Origin: Chlorobium sp.
Lineage (GTDB): Bacteria > Bacteroidota > Chlorobiia > Chlorobiales > Chlorobiaceae
Direction: 5' to 3'
DNA length: 64,000 nt
Assembly: GCA_005862225.1 (NCBI GenBank)
Contig: SZXV01000003.1
Span: forward strand, 178,010-242,009
Under the pieces are notes generated by a model. That model did not search any database. It was not told the DNA's origin and worked only from the letters and a program-made list of their open reading frames with translations. This document shows positions 17,706 through 25,809 of the stretch, piece after piece. Numbering within the stretch: position 1 is the first letter of the stretch; each line of letters begins with the position of its first letter. Both the position numbers and the translations under genes were made by a program.

Positions 17706-17972
17706 TTAAATACCTGCCCCGTGTTCAAAAACGTCCTGAATCATCGTGAGTGTTTTGTTTTCGTTATGGCCATTGACTGTTACCTGGAGCGTTGTGCCGG
17801 CAATAGAGCAGAGTGAAAGCATCTCAAGGAAAGATTCTGCATGAGCTTTTTCTCCGTTTTCTTTTTGAAAAATAACAGAGCATTGCTGTTCCCTTGTAAT
17901 CCTGAGGATTTTTGCAAGAGCACGAAAGTGCAGGCCTTCGATAATCTTTACTGTGAGATGCTTGTTCACCAT
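17706..17972 (-). CDS. HPr-like phosphocarrier protein
   Basis: Small PTS-type phosphocarrier fold. 88 aa. The phosphorylatable His15 and the conserved Arg17 are both present in EGLHFRALAKIL, and Ser47 in AESFLEMLSL aligns with the regulatory serine of HPr. No EI, EII or HPr kinase gene is in the window. Placed between metY and a response regulator, it may serve signalling rather than sugar transport. The Ala-Arg-Pro following His in classical HPr (HARPA) is changed to HFRAL, so it is a divergent member. Function in the sulfur operon is unknown. Confidence 0.8.
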   Translation of the reverse strand: MVNKHLTVKIIEGLHFRALAKILRITREQQCSVIFQKENGEKAHAESFLEMLSLCSIAGTTLQVTVNGHNENKTLTMIQDVFEHGAGI

Positions 17973-18003
17973 GGTTTTATTGTGAGAAAAAATGTCAAAC
18001 AGA

Positions 18004-19332
18004 CTACTTGTTAATCAACTTTGATAACCAGCTTTTTTGTGTTTCCTCTGTCGGCAATACCGCGTCGAGGGCCTCGATCAGATCGTCAGGATGTTCAAGG
18101 CCGATGGAAAGTCTTATCAGGTCGGGAGAAAGACCACTCTGCAATTGTTGCTCTTCGGTCAACTGGCTGTGCGAAGTGCTTGCCGGATGGAGGATCAGGC
18201 TCTTGGCATCGCCGACGTTTGCCAGGTGTGAGAAGAGTTTGATGTTGTCGATGATCCCAACTGCGGCATCGTAACCACCTTTCACTCCAAAGACTACCAT
18301 GCCGCCAAACCCGTTCTTCAAATCTTTTGAAGCTTTAGGGTAAGATGGGTCACTTTTCAGGCCGGGATAACGCACCCATGCAACTCCGGGATGCTTTGCC
18401 AGATGTTCGGCAACCTTGAGTGCATTTTCTGAATGACGTGCCATCCTTACCGGCAGAGTTTCAATCCCTTGCAGCAATATCCAGGAGTTGTCAGGCGCTA
18501 TGCAGGCGCCGAGATTTCTGAGCGGCACAGTACGGAAGCGAAGGGCGAATGCGATTGGCGCAAGAGGTTCCGGCAGGTCGATGGCCCAGCGCAGTCCGTG
18601 ATAGTTACTGTCGGGCTCGGTAAAGAGCGGATGCCGTCCTCCATTCCAGTTGAAACGTCCCGCATCAGTAATAATGCCTCCGATGCCAGCTCCGTGCCCT
18701 CCAAGCCATTTGGTCAGCGAGTTGATCACAATATCCGCGCCAAGGTCGATGGTTTTCAGCAGGTAAGGGGTGGTGAAGGTCGCATCAACAATCAGCGGCA
18801 GGCCGTTACGGTGCGCCACCTCAGCAATAGCCTTGACATCAGTATAGTCGAGTACAGGGTTGCCGATCGTTTCAATAAAAAGAGCCCTGGTTTTATCTGT
18901 AATGGCCTTTTCAAAATTTGCAGGATCTTTCGGGTCAACAAAGGTGACACTGATGCCAAGTTTGGGGAGAATGGCATCAAACTGGGTGTAGGTGCCGCCG
19001 TAAAGGTTGTTGGCGGACACAATATTGTCGCCTGCTTCAGCCAGGGTGATGATAGCATTAAAGATCGCAGCCGTCCCCGATGCAACAGCAACTGAAGCAG
19101 CTCCACCTTCAAGTTGGGTAACCCGCTGCTCAAGAGTGTCGGTTGTCGGGTTCATCAAACGGGTATAGATATTTCCAAGCTCCTTCAAGGCAAACAGGTT
19201 TGCGGCATGTTCCGTGCTTTTGAAGAGATAGGATGTGGTGCGATACACTGGCACTCCACGCGAGAGTGTGGCATCAACCGGCTGTCCTGCATGAAGGGCA
19301 AGCGTCTCAAAGCGATAGTGTTCTGAACTCAT
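18004..19332 (-). CDS. metY: O-acetylhomoserine sulfhydrylase
   Basis: PLP enzyme that adds sulfide to O-acetylhomoserine to give homocysteine directly, suited to a sulfide-rich habitat. 442 aa, the longer length typical of MetY against about 380 for MetB. N-terminus FETLALHAGQPVDATLSRGVPVYRTTSYLF, PLP lysine in VINSLTKWLGGHGAGIGG, the MetY-specific insert near EPDSNYHGLRWAIDLPEPLAPIAFALRFR, and C-terminal LANVGDAKSLILHPASTSHSQLT. It follows the DUF4395 gene by 38 bp and precedes the HPr-like gene by 31 bp, so it lies near the start of the attenuated operon. Confidence 0.94.
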   Translation of the reverse strand: MSSEHYRFETLALHAGQPVDATLSRGVPVYRTTSYLFKSTEHAANLFALKELGNIYTRLMNPTTDTLEQRVTQLEGGAASVAVASGTAAIFNAIITLAEAGDNIVSANNLYGGTYTQFDAILPKLGISVTFVDPKDPANFEKAITDKTRALFIETIGNPVLDYTDVKAIAEVAHRNGLPLIVDATFTTPYLLKTIDLGADIVINSLTKWLGGHGAGIGGIITDAGRFNWNGGRHPLFTEPDSNYHGLRWAIDLPEPLAPIAFALRFRTVPLRNLGACIAPDNSWILLQGIETLPVRMARHSENALKVAEHLAKHPGVAWVRYPGLKSDPSYPKASKDLKNGFGGMVVFGVKGGYDAAVGIIDNIKLFSHLANVGDAKSLILHPASTSHSQLTEEQQLQSGLSPDLIRLSIGLEHPDDLIEALDAVLPTEETQKSWLSKLINK

Positions 19333-19370
19333 AGGATATCCTCTTTTTATTGGTGATGTGTCTGTTGTTG

Positions 19371-19853
19371 TTAAGCTTGTTTTTGTTTATTGATCTGCGG
19401 CTTCTGCCCCAGGAGCCGGAAACGCTGCAGATTGAACTGATAAAACAGGAAGCAACCGAAGCAAAATCCTCCAAGTGCTACGGCCGCAGCAACTGCAACC
19501 ACTCCCGAAAAAATCCAGCCCACAAGAGGCGCGCCTGAAATGAAGGCGATCTGTGCGGCCCCAAGCAGAATAGCAGCAATGGAGTTATTGAAGCGCATGA
19601 GCCCTGGATCTTCTGTTTCAGCATCCCTGTTTTGTTTGGCAAAAAGGCGCGATCCAAGAAAGAAAATGAGACTGCCTTGTTTGCCGAACACTACTGCTGA
19701 AAGAATGATCAAAAAGAGTAAAAGAGTTATTATTGGTTGCTGAAAAAGAATAGCGGTAATGACGCCTGCGAGCAGTACCCAGCGATTCAGTTTGACAATT
19801 GGTAATGGCACACCTCTTTCCGGAGTTGATGAAGCTGCTGATGTTGATGACAT
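19371..19853 (-). CDS. DUF4395-type membrane protein
   Basis: 160-aa integral membrane protein. Two hydrophobic hairpins are visible: about 25-60 (VLLAGVITAILFQQPIITLLLFLIILSAV) and about 95-140 (AAILLGAAQIAF, then VVAVAAAVALGGFCFGCFLFY), with RFNNSIAA before the second pair and a CFGC motif at its end. This layout matches DUF4395, a family whose members are often found near rhodanese, thioredoxin or other sulfur genes; the paired cysteines suggest a redox or sulfur link. First structural gene after the cysteine leader. Its exact role is unknown. Confidence 0.75.
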   Translation of the reverse strand: MSSTSAASSTPERGVPLPIVKLNRWVLLAGVITAILFQQPIITLLLFLIILSAVVFGKQGSLIFFLGSRLFAKQNRDAETEDPGLMRFNNSIAAILLGAAQIAFISGAPLVGWIFSGVVAVAAAVALGGFCFGCFLFYQFNLQRFRLLGQKPQINKQKQA

Positions 19854-19902
19854 AAAAGTTATATGTTTTGTTGACGTATGTTATGAGTTGATGATTCAGA
19901 TA

Positions 19903-19941
19903 AAAAACAAAAAAGCCGACTCTGACACTCAGAGCCGGCTT
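19903..19941 (-). terminator. Intrinsic terminator of the cysteine attenuator
   Basis: On the minus strand an RNA hairpin of 13 pairs (one G-U) with a 3-base loop forms from 19941 to 19913 (AAGCCGGCTCTGA / TCAGAGTCGGCTT) and is followed at once by TTTTTTGTTTTTT. This is a textbook intrinsic terminator placed between a Cys-rich leader peptide and the first operon gene. Confidence 0.9.
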
Positions 19942-19975
19942 GAAAGATGTTACGTACTTCATGAAATCATGTGAA

Positions 19976-20062
19976 CTACGATCTTCTTCCCGATATCCCC
20001 GTGTCAGTATCGTGTTGCCATCGGCAACAGCAACAACACATCGAGAAGTTTTTTTCACTCAT
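19976..20062 (-). CDS. Cysteine-rich leader peptide (attenuation)
   Basis: A 28-codon open frame whose residues 8-17 read MCCCCCRWQH: five cysteine codons in a row (TGT TGT TGC TGT TGC, minus strand 20038-20024). An in-frame ATG two codons earlier (20068) is an alternative start. The frame ends in TAG at 19978-19976, 35 bases before the terminator stem. Runs of codons for the end-product amino acid before a terminator are the signature of ribosome-mediated transcription attenuation, and the genes that follow make cysteine and homocysteine. The ribosome-binding site is weak. A longer frame in another register crosses the same region but has no supporting feature. Confidence 0.8.
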   Translation of the reverse strand: MSEKNFSMCCCCCRWQHDTDTGISGRRS

Positions 20063-20137
20063 TTTCATGATTCAAGCGTTTTTGGTTTCTTATTAACGAT
20101 TGTTAACCATATTTCCGGTAATTTCCAAAAAATTTTT

Positions 20138-20947
20138 TCAGTTAACTCCGATAATGACACTTGAGGCCTTGAATGCCACGCAGGCATGGTCACCCTCTTT
20201 GAGTGACATTTTCTCTGAACTCCCATGAGTAATAACGGCGGAGATGACATTACCGCCCCCGATTTCAACATCAACTTCTGTATTGACCGGCCCTTCAATA
20301 AGCTTGCTGATGATACCCGGCAAGATATTGCGTGTACTTAACTTTGCATCGAGCAGCTCCTGGGCAATAATGACAGAGCTTGCCTTAATGATGGCATAGG
20401 CATTGACACCCTCTTTCAGGCCAAGGTTGTCAACGGAGCCATTAGTGATAATAGAGACGATACGACTACCCCCATTGAGCAGCAGAACGACTTCCGAGTT
20501 CACCGATCCCTTGATGATTGTTTCCACGGTACCCGAAAAAATGTTGCGCGCACTGATTTTCATTGCGATTCTATTAAGAAATTGATAAAGATGGTTGGTC
20601 TCTCCGAGACGTCCCTCAAGATTTTGCAAAAACTTCCGATGCTCTTCCTGAACAATCCTGAACTGTTCAATAACTTTTTTCCCTTCATTGGTCAAGATGG
20701 TGCCTCCTCCACCCTTTCCCCCTGTCGTGCGGTCAACAAGAGGGTGTTCGGACAGGTTATTCATCATGTTGACCAGATGCCATGCCGTCTTGTAGCTTAT
20801 TCCAACGGCTTTGGCTGCGCTGGTGATTGAACCGAGTTCATCGATTTTATCCAGCAGGGCAATTCTATCTCCCCCCAGAAACCTGTTATCGGCTTTCTGG
20901 AACCAGATGCTTCCTTCCAGGCCAATCGATTGTTTGCTGTCTGTCAC
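20138..20947 (-). CDS. modE: Molybdate-responsive regulator ModE
   Basis: DNA-binding repressor/activator that senses molybdate. 269 aa. The N-terminal winged helix (about 20-120) has the LysR-like ALLDKIDELGSITSAAKAVGISYKTAWHLVNMMN. Two Mop (molybdate-binding) domains follow: about 132-198 (SARNIFSGTVETIIKGSVNSEV) and about 201-267 (STRNILPGIISKLIEGPVNTEV), each ending in a KASSVIIA-type strand. This is the full ModE architecture. It lies just downstream of modD on the same strand and about 15 kb from modABC, upstream of whose modA a candidate ModE site is seen. Its 3' end is about 75 bp before the cysteine leader, so the two units are probably separate. Confidence 0.95.
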   Translation of the reverse strand: MTDSKQSIGLEGSIWFQKADNRFLGGDRIALLDKIDELGSITSAAKAVGISYKTAWHLVNMMNNLSEHPLVDRTTGGKGGGGTILTNEGKKVIEQFRIVQEEHRKFLQNLEGRLGETNHLYQFLNRIAMKISARNIFSGTVETIIKGSVNSEVVLLLNGGSRIVSIITNGSVDNLGLKEGVNAYAIIKASSVIIAQELLDAKLSTRNILPGIISKLIEGPVNTEVDVEIGGGNVISAVITHGSSEKMSLKEGDHACVAFKASSVIIGVN

Positions 20948-21053
20948 CCTGTCGCCTCAGTTGTTTGTTACCAAAACTTACCTCATGAAAGATAAGGGTT
21001 TTCTGATGGATTTAAATTTTTTCATGAATGTTCGGCATTTTATGTTCCTGGTT

Positions 21054-21914
21054 TCATGCGCTCTTTACAGAACGCATGACAACGCCGATATCAGAAGGTT
21101 TGCCGAAATAGACCGATGAAAGGACAATGATATCAACGCCACTTTCTGCATAAGCCGCCGCATTGTTTTGATTTATGCCGCCAGCCACAGAAATTTTAAC
21201 ATTTGGTGCTTGTTGATGGATTTGAGGAACCAGCAGAGCCAGTTCTTCAGGAGATATCTTGTCTACTTGCACCACGTCAACACCGGCTATAGCTGTCTTT
21301 AGCGCTTCTTCCGCAGTTTCTGCCTCAACAATGATTTTATGTTCAGGCACTTTCCCTTTCAATGCCTTGACAGAGCCAAGAAACTGGTCAATCCCTCCAC
21401 AAAATTCGGTATGCTGACGGAAAACAAGGATTGATTCTGACAGTCCAAGCCGGTGCGGCAATGCCCCGCCTGCGATGATTGCCTTGAGAGCAACTTTTTT
21501 TGTTCCGGGAAAAGATTTTCGGGTTGTCACGACCGTGATGCCGGGATTAATCGCTTTGACCTGAGAGACAATTTCCCCTGTTCTTGTGGCAATACCTGAC
21601 GCATATTCCAGCAGGTTCAGAGCAACTTTCCACCCCGCATGAAGCGTATCAGCTTGCCCGCTTGCGGAGAGAATGACGCAGCCTTGATCAACTTTTAAGC
21701 CGCTTTTCATGCAGTGATGGACTGAAGCCCCACATCGTTCCAGCACTCGAGCGGCCTCTTCCGTACAGCAGATAACGGTGCTTTCCCGGGTGGTAAAGGT
21801 TATTTCTCCCTGCAAAGTTCCGATTCCGAGCAGTGAGGTAGTCAGATCACCATAAGGGACATCTTCCTGAATAAAATGGTCAATATCTGAGTCGAGGAGT
21901 CGATAGGGTGTCAT
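21054..21914 (-). CDS. modD: ModD, quinolinate phosphoribosyltransferase-like protein
   Basis: Member of the NadC fold found in molybdenum operons. 286 aa. It opens DSDIDHFIQEDVPYGDLTTSLLGI and carries the phosphoribosyltransferase-like core (ALNLLEYASGIATRTGEIV, VVTTRKSFPGTKKVALKAIIAGGALPHRLGLSESILVF, and IIVEAETAEEAL). The GGALPHRLGLSE stretch and the modE neighbour favour ModD over true NadC, in which this region differs. The biochemical reaction of ModD is not settled. It ends about 105 bp before modE on the same strand, so co-transcription is likely. Confidence 0.8.
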   Translation of the reverse strand: MTPYRLLDSDIDHFIQEDVPYGDLTTSLLGIGTLQGEITFTTRESTVICCTEEAARVLERCGASVHHCMKSGLKVDQGCVILSASGQADTLHAGWKVALNLLEYASGIATRTGEIVSQVKAINPGITVVTTRKSFPGTKKVALKAIIAGGALPHRLGLSESILVFRQHTEFCGGIDQFLGSVKALKGKVPEHKIIVEAETAEEALKTAIAGVDVVQVDKISPEELALLVPQIHQQAPNVKISVAGGINQNNAAAYAESGVDIIVLSSVYFGKPSDIGVVMRSVKSA

Positions 21915-22672
21915 TGCGTCCAGCTTTTCAGGTTATGAAAACAACCCGGAGCATCAAAATCCATGTCTCCGTTGCAGCAGAATATAGTTTTCCCGGTGAA
22001 TAAGCAGCAAGCATCATGTAACAAAAGCCGGGCCGATACTTATGAATTATTCAGCCTGAAATGCCGTAAAAAATTCTGCCAATGGATTCGGGATATTAAT
22101 ATAAAATGAGACTCCTGAAGTGCTGTACATCAAAAAGCTTGTGTATATTATTGCGTACATTTTCAATAACAATGCAGCGTTCAATAGTTTATTGTAATCA
22201 ATTTTCCTTCCCATTGATTTTTTTAAGAAACTTATGGCGGTCAATCGAATGAGAAAGCGCGGGATAGACGGTTAATGAAGAAGTAAAAATTGTGAATTGC
22301 CTGTTTATTTTTATTGGCAACTTTCAAACGAATTACACGATAGTAGAGTTTATCATTATTATACTTGAGATAGTCTGGATTTTATGGTGGTCCGATGTAA
22401 TATTTTCTTAAAAGCGTACAGGCCATTGCTATTTTTTTGTTCCAAGGGCACTTTCGGCAGCAGATTTTATCGTTCTTACTATTACAATCAGTTCTGCGGA
22501 TCTGCCCGTTTTCATCAAGAGTGTCTGCTTGACAACACATTATCTTTTTACTTCAAAGAGCGAACCCGATACCGTTTGCATAGAGGGGAAACCCTGAAAA
22601 AGGCATCAGCATTGACCGATCGGATAAAAAAAGCGCAACAGCAATTAATCTTTAACTATAAGGAGGAGTGGC
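21915..22672. other. Divergent intergenic region, modD / protease
   Basis: About 760 bases without a convincing gene. It holds the unseen promoters of modD (minus) and of the protease gene (plus). I looked for a molybdenum-cofactor riboswitch upstream of modD and could not recognise one. Open frames here (22047-22244 minus, 22384-22743 plus) have no recognisable content. A strong ribosome-binding site AAGGAGG at 22660-22666 sets the start of the next gene. Confidence 0.5.
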
Positions 22673-24688
22673 ATGGCTGGCTTGAACATCATTCAACTGA
22701 AGGCGGACATCAAATCCCGTGGACTGACCTGGGTACCCATTGAGTTGCCCGCTGATTCAAAACCGAGGGGGCTGGGGTGGGATCCTGCTCCAGCGGAGGT
22801 AACCCGTGCAGCACTGGAGACATCACAACGGTTGATGGTGACGCGGATGTCGCACCTGTTTCAGCAACCCATGACTTTGGGGAGTGCTCCAAAGTCCCTC
22901 GGGGGTCCTGCGGCAACTCCTCCTTATCCGCGCACCTTTGATTGGCGAACACGCGGCGTTATCGGTGCGGTGACCGACCAGGGTTATTGCGGCTCATGCG
23001 TCTCCCATGCCACAACCGGAGTTGTTGGATCAATGGTCGGCGTTGAGCATGGTGGAGCAAGCGTCCATCTCTCGGAAGCTGATCAGCACTTCTGCTCTTC
23101 ACACGGCCCGAATTGTCATGGATGGAACAACGGCGACGCGCTGAACCAGATCAAGACGCGAGGCGTTGTCAGCGATGCCGATTTTCCCTACATGACCGCC
23201 TTTGACTCTCCCCCTGTCGGCGATCCGGCCGATATCCCCGATCATATCTGGATTGCACACTGCCGTGCAGTTGCTGACCGGAACCGCAAGATCTACCAGA
23301 TTACTGAAATTTCTGCCTGGACTGGCAATGACCGCAAAACCTATATTGCCAATGTCGGTCCGCTGGCCTGTGGTTATACAGTCTATGAGGATTTTCGCCA
23401 TTATGGAGGCGGAGTCTATCGTCATGTCTCTGGCGTTGTCCTTGGTGGCCATGCTGTGATGGTAGTCGGATACTCGGACGATGAAAATTGCTGGATATGC
23501 CGCAACAGTTGGGGAGCTGGATTTGGTGGTGCTGCCCATGCTGATGGAACTGGTGCTGGCTACTTCAAGATCGGCTATGGCGAGTGTAATATTGATGCTG
23601 AAGCCTTTTACGGTGCACAGGGCGTCATTGCTCCTGCAAACAGAAACTGGGGAGGCTGGTGGCCTGTGGCAGGTGGTGCAGCAGCTTCAGACTCTTCGGT
23701 TTTTGGTGTCTCACGCGGCCTCAACAAGCTTGATATCTTCACCTCCGGAACCGATCATGGCACCTACACAGCGGCCTGGCAGCCGGGCGACACCGCATGG
23801 CGTGGCTGGTGGCGTGTGCAGGGCGGAGTTACAGCGCCGGGCACTTCAATTACAGCAGTTTCGCGCAGCGCCGATCATCTCGATATTTTCTGTGTTGGCA
23901 CCGACCATCGCATCTACACGGCAGCATGGCAGAATGGTGACACCTCATGGCGTGGCTGGTGGCCGGTTGCGGGTGGAGTAGCGGCTCCGGGAACATCGGT
24001 CTTTGGCGTCTCACGCAGTGCTGACCATCTCGATATTTTCTGTGTGGGCACCGATCATGGTACCTATACGGCGGCCTGGCAGCCGGGCGACACCGCATGG
24101 CGTGGCTGGTGGCGTGTGCAGGGCGGCGTTACAGCGCCGAACACATCTATTACGGCAGTTTCGCGCAATACCGACAAGCTCGATATTTTCTGTGTGGGCA
24201 CTGACCAGCGTATCTACACTGCGGCATGGCAGGCGGGTGATACATCATGGCGTGGCTGGTGGCCGGTAGCCGGTGGCGTGGCGGCCCCTGGAACATCGGT
24301 CTTTGGTGTGTCACGCGCTCCCGACAAGCTTGATATTTTTGCGGTTGGTACGGACATGCAGGTCTATACGGCGGCATGGCAGGCGGGTGACACCGCATGG
24401 CGCGGCTGGTGGCCGGTTGGCCATTTCAAGGTGGCTCCCGGAACGTCAATCCATGCTGTTTCGCGCGGCCCAAACAAGCTTGATATTTTTGCTGTTGGTC
24501 AGGATGGCGGCATCTATTCAGCGGCATGGCAGGCGGGCGACACGGCATGGCGTGGCTGGTGGCGTATTCTTGGTGGCTCAGCCGCACCGAATACCATGGT
24601 GACGGCGGTTGTGCGGAGCGCTGACCATCTTGATATTTTTGCGGTTGGCACCGATCACCATATCTACACGGCTGCCTGGCAACCGTAG
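22673..24688 (+). CDS. Papain-like (C1A) cysteine protease fused to a seven-bladed Trp-rich beta-propeller
   Basis: 671 aa. Residues 1-85 look like a propeptide; no signal peptide is evident. The C1 protease domain spans about 86-320: catalytic Cys109 in TDQGYCGSCVSHA, His260 in LGGHAVMVVGY and Asn278 in CRNSWGAGFGG, with Gln103 for the oxyanion hole. Residues about 325-671 are seven tandem repeats of about 49 aa, each built as WRGWWxVxGG, then TSVxxVSRxxDxLDIF and VGTDxxIYTAAWQ; seven blades would close a PLL/AFL-type lectin-like propeller. Repeats alternate between WPVAGG and WRVQGG forms, suggesting growth by pairwise duplication. Start set by AAGGAGG 7 bases upstream. The next gene encodes a chagasin-type inhibitor of exactly this protease class. 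Confidence 0.9.
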   Translation: MAGLNIIQLKADIKSRGLTWVPIELPADSKPRGLGWDPAPAEVTRAALETSQRLMVTRMSHLFQQPMTLGSAPKSLGGPAATPPYPRTFDWRTRGVIGAVTDQGYCGSCVSHATTGVVGSMVGVEHGGASVHLSEADQHFCSSHGPNCHGWNNGDALNQIKTRGVVSDADFPYMTAFDSPPVGDPADIPDHIWIAHCRAVADRNRKIYQITEISAWTGNDRKTYIANVGPLACGYTVYEDFRHYGGGVYRHVSGVVLGGHAVMVVGYSDDENCWICRNSWGAGFGGAAHADGTGAGYFKIGYGECNIDAEAFYGAQGVIAPANRNWGGWWPVAGGAAASDSSVFGVSRGLNKLDIFTSGTDHGTYTAAWQPGDTAWRGWWRVQGGVTAPGTSITAVSRSADHLDIFCVGTDHRIYTAAWQNGDTSWRGWWPVAGGVAAPGTSVFGVSRSADHLDIFCVGTDHGTYTAAWQPGDTAWRGWWRVQGGVTAPNTSITAVSRNTDKLDIFCVGTDQRIYTAAWQAGDTSWRGWWPVAGGVAAPGTSVFGVSRAPDKLDIFAVGTDMQVYTAAWQAGDTAWRGWWPVGHFKVAPGTSIHAVSRGPNKLDIFAVGQDGGIYSAAWQAGDTAWRGWWRILGGSAAPNTMVTAVVRSADHLDIFAVGTDHHIYTAAWQP

Positions 24689-24728
24689 TATTGGCTCAAG
24701 AAAACCAAACCTGAGGAGTGAAGATTAC

Positions 24729-25028
24729 ATGGCTGAAATCAATCCAATAGTTGTCATGGGTGTTGCCGGCAAAGTTGTTGATTTGCCTGTAGCACAAGGC
24801 CCGGCGACCGGGTATAGCTGGGTGCTTGATCTTCCTCCGGGTGTGGTTCGTGTTGAGGACGCTCCGGCGAAACAGAGTGATTCTGAGAAGCTTCTGGGTG
24901 CATCCGCAAGTGGTGCAATGCGTGTGGTTGCACCCAAAGGTAATTACCGGCTGACAGCTCGCCTTGTTCGACCCTGGGAGCCGGACAATCCTGCAACAAC
25001 CATGCTTATTGATCTGGTTATTGGTTGA
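24729..25028 (+). CDS. Chagasin-family (I42) cysteine protease inhibitor
   Basis: 99 aa. Chagasins block papain-family proteases with three loops; here the first loop reads GPATGYSW (residues 24-31, for the usual NPTTGY), the central Gly-rich loop is near GASASGAM, and the third is RPWEP (81-85). No signal peptide, like its partner. The start at 24729 is chosen because GAGGAG lies 10 bases upstream and MAEINP begins the conserved domain; the longer upstream frame overlaps the protease gene. Forty bases separate it from the protease stop, so the two form an enzyme-inhibitor operon; the inhibitor probably protects the producer or restrains the enzyme until release. Confidence 0.87.
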   Translation: MAEINPIVVMGVAGKVVDLPVAQGPATGYSWVLDLPPGVVRVEDAPAKQSDSEKLLGASASGAMRVVAPKGNYRLTARLVRPWEPDNPATTMLIDLVIG

Positions 25029-25086
25029 GAGGGTTTGCTCCATTATTTCGGACTTTTGTCAGAAATAAGTATAACAAGGAGAAAGA

Positions 25087-25188
25087 GCCTTGGCTATCCG
25101 CGAAAAGCAGCTTGGCCCTGAACATCCGAACACTCAAACAGTCACAAACAACCTCAACGATCTTATCGACAAAATGAAGAAACCCTGA
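25087..25188 (+). pseudogene. Remnant of a TPR repeat protein
   Basis: The frame ending at TGA 25188 reads ALAIREKQLGPEHPNTQT, followed by a short NNLNDLIDKMKKP tail. ALAIREKQLGPEHP is the consensus of kinesin-light-chain-type TPR repeats, common at the C-terminus of multi-TPR signalling proteins. A stop codon lies a few codons upstream and there is no start, so this is only a leftover C-terminal repeat. It marks a junction where a larger gene was lost, next to the damaged restriction locus. Confidence 0.7.
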
Positions 25189-25455
25189 ACCCTTCACGGT
25201 CGTTTCCTGCGGGGACGATAAGGTGCCAAGCTGAAGTTCGGCGCTACCGGAAAAATGAATTCATCTCTCCCCGGCATCCGCAAATATCAAAACCCTTGCC
25301 TATATTATCACTGGCATTTCCCGTTACTATCAAGCGATAACTGATTTCTGTGTGCATAAGGCTCTCATCTGCTCTTGTGTCTGAAGCGCAAGGAAAAAAG
25401 AGAGCCCTCTTCACCATTTGCTGGTCGATGAACTAAACCCCACATTATCAAGACT

Positions 25456-25797
25456 ATGGCAGAGATCCAGCCCGAAAAAATGAAAGGAACCACGCTCAAT
25501 ATAGCCGCCGAAAATCGTGCCCGCCTGAAGCAGCTTTTTCCAACAGTCTTTACCGAAACTCGCAACGAGAAAGGTGAGCTCTTCTCCGTCTCCGACGGCG
25601 CACTTCTGCTCTGCCTTGAAGAGAGCGTTACCAAGGAACTGATTGACGCGGTCATTGAGCTTAACCCCCAGCAGTTCCTCTGCCTCGACTCCGCCTTCCA
25701 CGGCAACGACCAGCTCAAAGCCAACGCAGTGCAAACCTTCAATGCCCACAACATGCAGAAGGAAAAGCGCAACCAGATTCTCTTTAAAACCGTATAA
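25456..25797 (+). pseudogene. Internally deleted type III DNA methyltransferase (mod) remnant
   Basis: 113 codons. The first ~45 residues (NIAAENRARLKQLFPTVFTETRNEKGE) look like the start of a type III Mod subunit, and the last ~65 (TKELIDAVIELNPQQFLCLDSAFHGNDQLKANAVQTF, ending FKTV) match the usual C-terminus of these adenine methylases. The several hundred residues between, including the DPPY catalytic motif and the SAM site, are missing, so no methylase activity is possible. The frame is kept, so a small protein may still be made. The family assignment is from remembered motifs and is moderately sure. Confidence 0.7.
25711..25797 (+). repeat. mod 3'-end repeat, copy 1
   Basis: 87 bases from CAGCTCAAAG to the TAA of the mod remnant. 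The same 87 bases recur at 26671-26757 with seven differences (80/87 identical). This copy is in its native place, the mod C-terminus. Confidence 0.9.
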
Positions 25798-25809
25798 AAA
25801 AGAACGGAT

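Larger units (their letters stand above)
19903..20068 (-). promoter_or_regulatory. Cysteine-responsive attenuator (leader, pause hairpin, antiterminator, terminator)
   Basis: Beyond the leader peptide and terminator, two more parts are visible. A 7-bp hairpin (TGTTGCC GAT GGCAACA, 20029-20013) overlaps the Cys codons, as a pause structure would. The heptamer CTGACAC at 20007-20001 is complementary to GTGTCAG in the terminator loop and 3' arm, so it could form an antiterminator when a ribosome stalls at the Cys codons. Expected behaviour: low charged tRNA-Cys gives readthrough into DUF4395, metY and the genes beyond. The pairing choice is inferred; the sequence elements are directly visible. 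Confidence 0.72.

Noticed and set aside
19618..20058. 146-codon minus-strand frame crossing the cysteine leader, terminator and start of the DUF4395 gene
   Set aside because: It runs through a strong terminator hairpin and overlaps a better supported gene in another frame; its translation has no family features.
21915..22046. Possible molybdenum-cofactor riboswitch before modD
   Set aside because: Short GC-rich matches but no consistent fold with the conserved segments.
22384..22743. 119-codon frame before the protease gene
   Set aside because: It overlaps the protease start in another frame, has no recognisable content, and the AAGGAGG site serves the protease.
23648..24688. Regular repeats considered as a CRISPR-like array
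   Set aside because: The repeats are in frame, about 147 bp long without unique spacers, and encode propeller blades.
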